NCBI GenBank assembly: GCA_003427395.1
Contig: BFEA01000535.1
Location: 591,338 to 622,416 of the forward strand
Direction: 5' to 3'
Source of the DNA: Chara braunii
Taxonomy: Eukaryota; Streptophyta; Charophyceae; Charales; Characeae
Length of the DNA: 31,079 bases
In this document: positions 19,736-28,124 of the stretch, one piece after another
How positions within the stretch are numbered: the stretch's first letter is position 1
How the letters are laid out: each line of letters opens with the position of its first letter
Notes under the pieces: generated by a model
What the model was told of the DNA's origin: nothing
Seen by the model: the letters and a program-made list of their open reading frames with translations, nothing else
Databases searched by the model: none
Translations under genes and position numbers: made by a program

Positions 19736-21221
19736 TGTACACTGATGAGGATGGCACCCACAGTGAGGTGGGGAGATACCATTGGGGCATTGAAGAGATT
19801 GCTGGTTACCCTCAGTTCGCTACAGGCAGCTGCCGCTGGGCGCACTGACTGCTACGGCGGACTATTGCTAAGGACTGCAATAGCCAGAAGGAGTGTGGTC
19901 ATTGGAGGCGGGGCATAGCCTGCTATTTCTGATAGGACTGATGTTCTGGAAGTGTAGAGAACTAGGTGGTGCAGCAAGACGAGGCAGCACTTACCATTGA
20001 AAGATGGGAACTGAGCTTCTTGATCCTGGCCCGAGTCTGAAACTATAGTCAGTTGGACTGCGCTATTGCTGTGTTGTGGTGCTGTAGAAAGAAGATCATT
20101 TTGAGCTCTGGTCTGTGCATTTCGAGTCACGGGGTTGCGGAATGGCTGAGTATTTGAAGGGGTAGAGTCGTCAGGCAAAGTAGGAGGTCATCGGGGGGGG
20201 TTAACCTTGATAATTTGACTTCATAAATCGGCCAAGCTGCTACTTGTCGGCCATCGCTGAGTACTGCTGCTGCACCTGTTGACAGTGCGGCGTATTGCTA
20301 CTGGCTGCTGCTGGCCGCGCGAACTGACTGTGCGTCTGTTGACTGGGCACAAATTGTCGTGGCGTACAGTGGACGAGCTGCTGCCTGCTTGGTTGTGGCA
20401 GCCTGTTGTACACTGCCGCTAGTCATTGGTAATCATTACGGCCTGCTATACAGCAACAGTTGGGCTAAGGAGAGGTGTTGAAACTCGGAGGAGCGATTGG
20501 GCTTGAAAAGGAAGGGTGATGCTGTGACTTGGGAGCTCGACAGTGAATTGATTTCGGCGGTCTGGCTACAGGGAACGGAAGCGTGGCGTAGGGGTTGAAG
20601 GCAAGGCTGGCAGAGCGGGCTATTGCTGCGAAGTGGGAGTTCGTCAGGAGAGTAAGGTCGGCGGGTTGACTTCAGGTTGACCAAGCGGTTGCTGTTCTGG
20701 CTGCCATTGCGGGGCCCTCAGGCGCATCCAAATAACGACGCCCTCTCCTGCGAGTCTGAGAGCACCCTTCTTAGATCTGAGAGTCTAAAAACCTTCTCTT
20801 TCTATCCTTCTTACTCTAAGTCTAGTCCTGTTCTGAGAGGAAGGCGGCAGGCAGGATTGCAACCCGTAGGACCGTAGCAAGACTCTGTGGGGAGTCATCC
20901 CACCGATTGCGGGAGCTCTGCCGGAACTCAGGGGGAGTTCTGGAGGCAGGGAGCTGAAAGGTAACTTTCCATTCCCCTCTATGAACCCAGGTATAACCCC
21001 TATCTGTACCTCCCATTGCATCTCTGACTGAATATATGATGGGCAACCCTACTTTATTTTTGGTTTGACTTTCAGGAGACTGAACCAGACTAAGTAAAGA
21101 AATGCTTGCCAAGTTTCAGTTTCAACTTTGTTGGTTGTGTGAAATTCGACTGTTAAAAAGAGATGGCATCTGGGAAAGGCAGGAAGGAGGATTGTTTTGC
21201 TTGAAGGTTGAGTGGGTCATT
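19736..21221. other. Gene-free stretch of the gag-splitting block
   Basis: Frames reach 108 codons on either strand without recognisable domains. Composition alternates between CTG/GCT-rich (20230-20420) and mixed sequence. I see no repeat array, RNA gene or promoter here. Confidence 0.45.
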
Positions 21222-22113
21222 AAGGCTGGGAGGTCCCCATAAGTTTGGGTAGACCCAGTGCCTTGTTTCTTTTGGCCTTGATTGCAGCATCAGACCCTTC
21301 TATAAGTTTAGGCGGTCAAATTGCTTTGGAGGCTGGGATGTCCCCATAAGTTTGGGGAGACCTAGTGTTGTGGCTTGCATGGAGGGTCAGGCTGTTCTGT
21401 AAGTTCAGGTGGCCTGACTGCTCTGACCTCTGAGGGTTTGACTGTGTTCGATTTTTAGGAGCTCAAGGCGCTCTATAAGTTTAGGTACCCTGAGTTGCCT
21501 TGTTTCTTAGGTTTTCTTAAGTTTCTTTTGTTTCTGAACGAGGGGACCGAGCTGTTCTGTAAGTTCAGGTGGCTCAGTCTCTTCCTGTTTTATTCTGAAA
21601 AGGAAATCTTGGCAAAGGGGCAGACCCTTCTGTAAGTTCAAGGGGTCTGACTCAATGCCACACACATGATGATTCAGAAAGAAATGAAGTTGGCAGAGAG
21701 TTAGATCCTTCTGTAAGTTCAGGGGGTCTAGCTCAAAGCCTCCCACATGCTGGAACCCAATGGTTATAACTTGACTATACTCATTATTATTCTACTTAAG
21801 AACGAGCTAATCAGACTGTTCTATAAGTTTAGTTGGTCTGACTATAGCCTATCACAACTTGAAGAGAGTATAATTAAGAAAAAAATGATGGTAAGCTGGG
21901 GCAGACTGAACTTAAGTTAGTTCAGTCATATGCAGCCTTAAAAGACAAAGGGAAGACAAATATATATAACTGGGATATCTTAAACAGTTCAGGGCGACTA
22001 GAATGGTCTAGTTATATGCCCAAAGAAGAGAGAAGTAGTTGTGCCCTATGTTTGTGTATACTCTTTGGCAAGTTAGGCTAATTCCATAAGTTTGGGTGAC
22101 CTGACCTTATGCC
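21222..22113 (+). repeat. Family of eleven tiered hairpins with invariant TAAGTT hexaloop
   Basis: Eleven inverted repeats have TAAGTT as the apical loop, starting at 21240, 21303, 21347, 21400, 21476, 21560, 21633, 21714, 21824, 21913 and 22087. The closing pair is A-T in six, G-C in four and T-A in one, always complementary (CTG/CAG, CTA/TAG, CCA/TGG, ACT/AGT). After a small internal loop a second stem differs by copy yet pairs: CTGGG/CCCAG, GTCAGGC/GCCTGAC, CAGACCC/GGGTCTG, TAGATCC/GGGTCTA, TCAGAC/GTCTGA; copy 10 has GACTGAACT/AGTTCAGTC. Many add an outer clamp such as GGCA/TGCC or GCTA/TAGC. T·G pairs in some outer stems favour RNA from the + strand. Spacing is about 45-175 bp. No coding frame spans it and I know no matching family. 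Confidence 0.8.
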
Positions 22114-22410
22114 TTATGCAAGCAGGGTATAAAGGGTTAAGTTACTGGAAGATTATGAACTATTGTCTGTCCAGATGAACTTGGGATGGGGAGAGTACTT
22201 ACCTCTGTGGTTTGGCCTGCATGTGGCTGAGTGAGATTACTACTTGGTCTGAGTTTCAGTTGGATAGGTAGCTGCTTTAGTTGCTCGCCACGTGCTAGAG
22301 CCATAGGAGTTAGTGTCAATTCCTGCATTTTCTGTAGTAATTTTTTTTTACTTGGGTCAATTCTTGCATTTTCTAGGATCTTTTCTTATACTTGGCTTTG
22401 TATAAATCTT
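22114..22410. other. Spacer between the two hairpin repeat families
   Basis: No gene or clear hairpin recognised; short frames only. Confidence 0.4.
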
Positions 22411-22917
22411 GGCAAGCTACTTTCTCTACGGGAAGCGCTGCCAAGGAGTTAGTCGATTTTTGACTTGTTAAAGTTCAACTTGTCTTTTCTTTATATCTGA
22501 CCTAGTAAAAATCTGGAAAGTCTCCTTTTCTAAAGGGAGTGCTGGCCAAATTTTTGCTAATTCAGGGAGTTAAACAAAATTCGACTTTGAGAAGTCAAAG
22601 TTACTTTCGAATTCTGGACTTTAGCCTTGTATGAATTTTGAAAAAGCATTTTTCTAGAGGGAGTGCTGCAGAAATTTCTGCAAAACTTAGGAGTTGGCTA
22701 AATCTTGTCTAAGTTAAACTCAAGTTGTCTTTTGAGTTCATATCTGACTTAGTGTAAATCTGGGAAGTCTCCCTTTCTAAAGGGAATGTTGCCCAAATTT
22801 TTACTAATTCAGGGAGTTAGACAAAATTTGACTTTTCAGAGTTCGAGATTATTTATGCTCTCATATTTGGACTTATATAAATTCTGAATAGGCATTTTTC
22901 CTACGGGAAGCGCTGCC
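22411..22917 (+). repeat. Second tandem family: five ~120-bp units with GGGA hairpins
   Basis: The marker GGGA after a short loop recurs at 22430, 22535, 22659, 22782 and 22905 (steps 105, 124, 123, 123). Units alternate in two types, so the higher-order period is ~247 bp; 22500-22590 and 22745-22838 are close copies. Type B hairpins have loop TCTA: CTCCTTT/AAAGGGAG (22522-22539, one T·G) and TCCCTT/AAGGGA (22770-22785), where the T·G has become C-G. Type A units carry GGCA/TGCC clamps (22411-22442 and 22891-22917). The GGCA/TGCC clamp is shared with the TAAGTT family upstream. Confidence 0.65.
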
Positions 22918-23190
22918 GAAATTTTCTTAGTTTAGTGGAGATAGATTATATTTTGATAGGTGGCGATTCTGGCGATCCACCCTGAATGGGGGAGATTCTG
23001 CCATTAGTCTACCTTTGCTTTGGGCACTGTTTTAGAGGTAGGTTTAGGCTTAGTCAATTAGGGTGTTTGAGTAGGATCGTGATATGGGGATTATTCTCCA
23101 TGGACTTATAGGTTTAGCCTGGGGCATTGGCCTGTCATGTGTTACAGGTCTTCTTGATCGTTTGATTCAAGTTCATGACTAGATTCAGCT
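22918..23190. other. Gene-free spacer
   Basis: Contains a GGTGG/CCACC inverted repeat (22959-22981) and otherwise nothing recognised. Confidence 0.4.
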
Positions 23191-23258
23191 TGATCCCTTG
23201 AGGATCATCTTCTGTTATCACTGATAACAGGTCGGTTGCCGATTCGTCGGCTTACGAC
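23191..23258. repeat. Three adjacent perfect hairpins
   Basis: TGATCC/GGATCA with a 5-nt loop (23191-23207), CTGTTATC/GATAACAG with loop ACT (23212-23230), and GCCGA/TCGGC with loop TTCG (23238-23251). The last is extended by GTCG/CGAC across a 3x3 internal loop (23231-23258). Almost all of the 68 bases are paired. Confidence 0.75.
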
Positions 23259-23770
23259 TCAACTCCAATTCACTCCTGCCACTCAACCTAAAGGCTTTAG
23301 CGCTGTGGCTTATTTGTTTTGTTGTGTTTTTACCCGGACTTTATTGAATAGTCATTTAACAAAGATACTGAGTATTTTTATTGCGGGGAGGTTGCGCTGA
23401 GGTTGATGTTTGCATGGCTAAAGCAAGGGGTATGAGTACAGAGAATGGTTGAAGTTGACCCCGTGTAGCGTGTGGACCTCTGGTTGAATCTTTGATGTGA
23501 TTGCAGGTATGTTTGTGGTTCGGACTCTGGATGTGATTGTCTTCGATTATATGCATATGTGGCTGAGGAGAGCCTCCCTGTGACTGTGAGAAGTGATCGT
23601 CCTATATAACCAACCCTCATATAATTATAAGTGCCCTGAGCGTTTGAGATGCCTACTGTATTTGTGCACAAGGGTTATCCAAATTTGTCATGAGAGAGAA
23701 GGGGGATTCCCTTTTTACCCTTGCTTTTCAGAGTTTGTATGGTTGGACGTTGTAGTCCGTGGCAGCCGTC
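23259..23770. other. Gene-free spacer
   Basis: No recognised gene. A long frame that begins at 23721 has no familiar domain. Confidence 0.4.
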
Positions 23771-24153
23771 AAAGTCAAACCCCTTGACTTTCGCCCAGGC
23801 CCGAAGTGGGACTCATGCCCAGGGCAGTAAGAAACGGCTACCACCACAGGTATGGACCTGTGTACCACCCGCTATGCACAAGGTGCAGAAGAGGGCGTGT
23901 GGTCTTCAACCGCGCATGGCGGTTGTCCAGCGTCGAGAGGTTAACCCTCAAGGCGCGTGTCAGCCGACACTTGAGTGTCGAACGCGACCCTCGAGATTAA
24001 CGAGGACCGCACGAGTATGGGTACTACATAGTACGCCATCATTAAGACTGCTTGCGTACGTTTGCATTGCGAGTCGATATAAGTTAGCCTTGCGCCCGCG
24101 CGGTTTTATACAAAGTCTCGCGCGCGACGCCTATTCGATCTCCGCATCGGAGA
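23771..24153. repeat. Cluster of seven short perfect hairpins
   Basis: AAAGTCAA/TTGACTTT (23771-23791), CACAGGT/ACCTGTG (23845-23862), CAACCGC/GCGGTTG (23907-23925), CGACAC/GTGTCG (23965-23980), CCTCG/CGAGG (23989-24005), GTACT/AGTAC (24021-24034) and TCTCCG/CGGAGA (24139-24153). Loops are 3-7 nt. Stems are unrelated in sequence. A 188-codon frame (23721-24287) runs through it but is not recognisable, and the pairing suggests structure rather than protein. Confidence 0.7.
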
Positions 24154-24712
24154 GTTATGGGACGGTTACCGAGGGGCTAGGAGCGTTGTCGCGTTGTTTG
24201 TGTTGTGTCGTGATTGTATGTGTGGGTGTGTGTTTTATTGTTGTGTTCGTAAAGTGGTGTGCGCGTGGTGTGTGGGATACGTCCTAGTCGACCAACGTCG
24301 CGCCGCGCTTTGGACTTCAGCCCCCCAAGATGTCGGTTCGCGTGCGGGCCCGATAGGTGTATTACCGCGCGTACCCCCTATGCTACAGTGAACGAGAAAC
24401 GCCCTCGGCTGGTCCACCTCTGCGATTGCAACTGATCAGCTTTCGTACTGTGGACTGGTAGCTCGGCGGGGATACGCCCACTGAAGGGAGGTGACAGCTC
24501 CCGTAAGGTGGAGGTAAGTTGTGCCTCGCGTAGGCCCTATCCTGTCGTAGGGACTCGCGAGAGGTATGGCTGGCGCACTCGGCCGGAGCGGCTTGTGGAA
24601 ACTCCATGTATATTGCGACAAAGGATTTAAACCAACTCCTGCGTGACGCGGTCGGGAGGGTCCCGCGCTGGCCTGGTGCGATGCCGGACCGATGCGCTCG
24701 ACAGCGGTTACC
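24154..24712. other. Right end of the gag-splitting block
   Basis: GC-rich with GT-rich patches (24190-24260), no gene recognised. The right edge is placed where gag-like sequence resumes in frame (CAG CAA at 24713), so it is accurate to only a few codons. Confidence 0.45.
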
Positions 24713-25510
24713 CAGCAACTAGATGACTTCCTCAAGTTGGTGGAATAAAGGTGGCACGATCCTTTGGAGGCTTAAAAGGCCACTGATGCGATCCTGACAC
24801 TGCACACGAGGCAGTTCAAGTAAGTGAGGGAGGCCACCGACGCTGTAGAGCGTCTGATCTGTGTCCCTGGGGTGCGCTATGACCCCCAGGTTCTACTCAC
24901 CTCCTACTTGAGATGCTTTCCTATGCCTCTCCGGAATCATTTGGCACGTGAGGCCAGCGTCAATGTTCACAACTTCCCCTCGTTTAGCAAGAAGGCTCTA
25001 TACCTTGAGGCGAAGATAGGGCATGGGCAGGCACCCACTACGGATGGTAGGAAAAAGTCACTGCCCACCAACTGGAAGGCGAAAGGTCGCATTATGTTTG
25101 TCAATAACGATGGTTCAACCATCGAGTTAAACGACAACTTCCAGGAGGGAGTAGGTTCAGAGGCTGGCAGCGTTGAAGCTTCAGGGGGTGGAGTTTTCGC
25201 TGCCGTAGCTCAGAAAGGTAAGGCGACCGGTAGACATCGTGGAGGCTCCCGGTCAAGGAGTCAAGTTGACCCCAACGCTCCCCCATGGGAGAAGGCGGGT
25301 CTCACAGAGGACGTGTGGAGAGATCGGTACACACGACAGGCTTGCATTCGTTGTGGCCAATACGGCCATAATCAGTTCAAATGCCGAAACAAGAAGGTGA
25401 CCGAGAAGATCCCGCCTACGATGGGGCAGGCGTTGGGATCCTCCCATCCCGTTGGTAGCAATGTAGCTAGTACTTCTGGCACTGCTCCGGGAAACACGTC
25501 GGGCAAGTAG
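24713..25510 (+). pseudogene. gag: gag, C-terminal part with CCHC zinc knuckle, nonsense codons
   Basis: This continues the gag of 15718-16885 in the same frame. TAA codons at 24746, 24773 and 24821 interrupt otherwise fluent sequence; each is one C-to-T step from CAA (Gln), although a Glu origin is also possible. From 24824 the frame is open to TAG 25508-25510, with VREATDAVERLICVPGVRYD and a nucleocapsid knuckle C-x2-C-x4-H-x4-C (CIRCGQYGHNQFKC), followed by a Gly/Ser-rich tail. The knuckle binds element RNA in the family. Pol sequence begins one frame back at about 25507, compatible with a -1 gag-pol shift or with a mutation; no slippery heptamer is obvious. Confidence 0.82.
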
Positions 25511-25920
25511 GAATAGTAGTTGTTCCTACTAGGGTCGAGGTGGTGGCTACACCCTCACCATCTCGAGAGATGGCCCAAGCTACTGACTCCAGCATCATCC
25601 CGCAAACACGTTCAGACCCATCGAGCCTCTGTTCGATGAATGTGTTTGAGTCCTTACAGGAGTTAGAGGAGGAGTGGTCTTGATTAGACCCGCTAGCTTC
25701 TTGGACGGCCCTAGTCAAAGCCCCAAAGGGTGAGATGTTCGTCAGCGAGGTGGTCATTGGCGGCCGCAAGGCCGAAGCCTATTATGACACTTGCTCGACT
25801 AGGAACTTCATTAGTCGCGCGTGCGTTGAGAGGCTGCACTTACAGGGGCGAGTGCAGTGCCTGAGTCGACCTGTGGAGTCGACCTATGCCAACAAACAGC
25901 GCATGGTTGCGGATACCGCT
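25507..25920 (+). pseudogene. pol: Retropepsin-like protease region, active site altered, interrupted
   Basis: The frame is read from 25507, with a TGA at 25680-25682. EVVIGGRKAEAYYDTCSTRNFIS has the shape of a retropepsin catalytic loop, but the Gly of the usual D-T/S-G triad is Cys here (DTC). The sequence then follows the family through RLHLQGRVQ and VESTYANKQRMVADTA before being cut at 25920 by a maturase fragment; it resumes at 26241 with VEYCFPYARGEL. The enzyme would cleave Gag-Pol. Substitution, nonsense codon and insertion together make it inactive. Confidence 0.72.
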
Positions 25921-26240
25921 AAATACATCAAAAGACTTCAAACCCAAGGTTTCCTCAAAGGGAATGAGCCACAACCATGTTTTGGATATATGCACTTTCC
26001 TCAAAGTGAAACTAACTTTAGGATTAATGCTATTCTAAGAGGATTGAACGAGTGGTTCCGACACGCACAGAACAAACACAGTATCATGTGGCATTTTTCC
26101 ACTATTTTACGTCACTCTCTGGCCAAAATGTAATCAACAAAATTCAAACTTGGAACTAGAGCTCAAGTATTCAAGATCGCGGGAAGGGATCTGGGTAAAC
26201 GTTTAAGTGCGAAACCAGACAAAATTCCGCTTACCTCCAA
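25921..26240 (+). pseudogene. Fragment of a group II intron maturase (RT thumb end and domain X), probably organellar
   Basis: A visibly AT-richer 320-bp segment reads as part of an intron-encoded maturase: FGYMHFPQSE, then ILRGLNEWFRHAQNK, then ILRHSLAK, and after one TAA (26131-26133) STKFKLGTRAQVFKIAG and GKRL. The spacing and the Lys/Arg-rich end match maturase domain X, which binds intron RNA for splicing. Removing exactly 25921-26240 rejoins the protease frame (…ADTA then DVEYCF…), and there is no target duplication, which fits end-joining capture of organelle DNA. The style is closer to mitochondrial intron ORFs than to plastid matK. A nuclear maturase gene is the alternative source. 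It is too short to be functional. Confidence 0.75.
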
Positions 26241-28124
26241 GATGTTGAGTATTGTTTCCCGTACGCGAGAGGGGAATTGAGACATCGCGTCTCGTTCCTA
26301 GTGAATGACGAGCTCCCGATGGATATGTTGTTAGGTATGTACTACTTCTCTGTGGCACAGCCCCAGTTTGACTAGGACCGAAAAGTGGTCAAAAACACTT
26401 TGCCAGGTGGAGGGACCGCCAGATTACGTAAGTTCAAAGCTAGTAGTCTGATTGAGTCCCACGGATGCATGTGTGCTGCCGCGTTTTATAATTATTATAA
26501 GCAAAATCAGGAGGAGGGTATGTACCTAGTTTATGTCTCTGCTGCAGGCGAGCCGGTGAAAATGTCATCGGAGATAGAGGGAGTAGTTGCCAAGTACCCT
26601 GATCTATTTGAAGAGCCGACAGGGGTTGTGGAGAGGGAGGTCGTCCACGCGATAGAGATTATCCCAGGGTCTAGCATCCCGAAGGGTAGGATCTATCGGA
26701 TGTCTCTAGGCGAGCTCGATGAGCTTCGCCGGCAACTCAAGGAACTCGTAGAAAAGGGTTGGATCCAACCGAGTGTTTCTCCTTACTTGTCTCCAATACT
26801 ATTCGTACCTAAGAAAAAGGAGGGAACACTTAGGATGTGCATTGACTATAGGGGCCTCAATGCCATCACTGTTAAGAACAAAGAGCCCCTACCGCGCATC
26901 GACGATTTGCTAGATAGAGTGCAAGGGTGTTGGTACTTCAGTAAAATAGATCTGAAGTCCGAGTACCATCAGATTGCAATCCTGCCTGAGGATCAACACA
27001 AAACCGCATTTCAGACCAGGTACGGTCTGTACTAGTTTGTGGTGACGCCTTTCAGTCTTTGCAATGCTCCTGGCACCTTTCAGCACGCTATGAATCGGAT
27101 ATTCCATGACTACTTGGATAAGTTTGTCATCGTGTACCTCGATGACATACTTATTTTTAGTAAGACTGTCGAGGAGCACGTTGCGCACTTGGACAAAGTC
27201 TTGAGTCTTCTGCGACAGCACAAGTTCAAGATCAACGGTGAGAAATGCGAGTTTGGCCGCACCCGTGTCTTGTACTTGGGTCATGAGATTTCCGTGGAGG
27301 GATTGAAGCCCGATGACGCGAAGGTGGCCAGCATTCGTGACTGGCCGAGTCCTCAGTCTGTGATTGAGATGAGATCTTTCTTAGGGATGACCAGCTACTA
27401 TCGCAATTTCATGAAGAACTATAGCATAGTTGCCGCCCCTTTGATTGATCTAACCCGCATTGACACCCCATGCGAGTGGACTGAGAGATGCGAGACTGCT
27501 TTCAGACATCTGAAGCATGAGTTGACGCATTACGAGGTCGTGAAACTTTCTGATCCTGACAAGCCATGTATAGTAACTACGGATGCTAGTCAATATGGCA
27601 TAGGCGCCGTGCTTGCACAATAAGAGGGGAAAAAGTTGCGGCCAGTTGTGTCGTCTCAGAAGTTGGCTAAGTCCACCTATGAGAAGGAACTCTATGCGGT
27701 TTACAAGGCTCTGACCCATTGGAGGCACTACCTGCTTGGAAGATTTTTCATCCTCAGGATTGATCATCAGACCCTGAGATGGATGAGAACTCAGCCAATA
27801 CTCTTTGACGCTCTCAAGCGTTGGATCGAAGTCATCGAGCAGTATGACTTCGAGCCCCAGTACATCAAGGGCGAGTACAATAAGGTTGCTGACGCCTTGT
27901 CGCGTAGACCTGATTTCTCAGGTGCGCTGATTACTGAGTTCAATCTTGCGGACAATGTTACTCAGTCTTTGGTGGAAGCCTATCGCGAGGACCCGTTTAT
28001 GGCCGAGATCATATGCAGACTCAAGGCGAAGGACAAAGGGACTTCTGCCGAGTTTGAGTTGGTCAACGGCCTGCTGTTCCTTGAGAAGGCAGGGAATAAA
28101 CATTTGTGTGTGCTTAATAGGTAG
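26241..28124 (+). pseudogene. pol: Ty3-type reverse transcriptase and RNase H, nonsense codons
   Basis: One frame with TAG at 26373, TAG at 27033 and TAA at 27621, ending at TAG 28122-28124. It starts with the protease tail (VEYCFPYARGEL, DMLLGMYYF). RT motifs: [27 protein letters not shown] (motif A Asp kept; the usual Gly of SGYHQ is Glu), TPFSLCNAPGTFQ (motif B) and VYLDDILIFS (motif C, Asp pair kept). Then comes FLGMTSYYRNFM, and RNase H with TTDASQYGIG, KELYAVYKAL and RIDHQTLRWM, ending in VADALSRRP. The family copies element RNA into DNA and degrades the RNA strand. Apart from the stops the frame is preserved, so decay is by point change. Confidence 0.92.

Larger units (their letters stand above)
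16886..24712. mobile_element. ~7.8-kb non-coding, hairpin-dense block splitting gag (identity unknown)
   Basis: Everything between the two gag halves. The length is a multiple of three within the boundary uncertainty, and both halves are in the same frame. I found no terminal repeats, target duplication, transposase, RT or other domain. The longest frame (188 codons, 23721-24287) is not recognisable. Content: two 31-bp direct repeats (17142-17172, 17184-17214), GC-rich hairpins (18198-18736), a SINE-like head (19640-19735), a TAAGTT-loop hairpin family (21222-22113), a second repeat family (22411-22917) and more hairpins to 24153. Undetermined bases at 18170, 18946, 19027 and 19032 show imperfect assembly, so a misjoin is not excluded. 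It is called a mobile element because it interrupts a gene, not because a mechanism is visible. Confidence 0.5.

Noticed and set aside
23830-23844. 15-bp identity (AGAAACGGCTACCAC) to a conserved stretch of 18S rRNA, in a hairpin-rich region
   Set aside because: Neither the sequence before nor after follows 18S rRNA, and no other rRNA block appears in order. A single 15-bp match over this much sequence can be chance.
23721-24287. 188-codon frame as a gene
   Set aside because: No recognisable domain; it overlaps a cluster of perfect hairpins and another frame, and its end is Val/Cys-rich from a GT-rich patch.
16886-24712. Helitron, LTR element or TIR transposon in gag
   Set aside because: No TC...CTRR ends, no terminal direct or inverted repeats and no target duplication could be found at the gag junctions.
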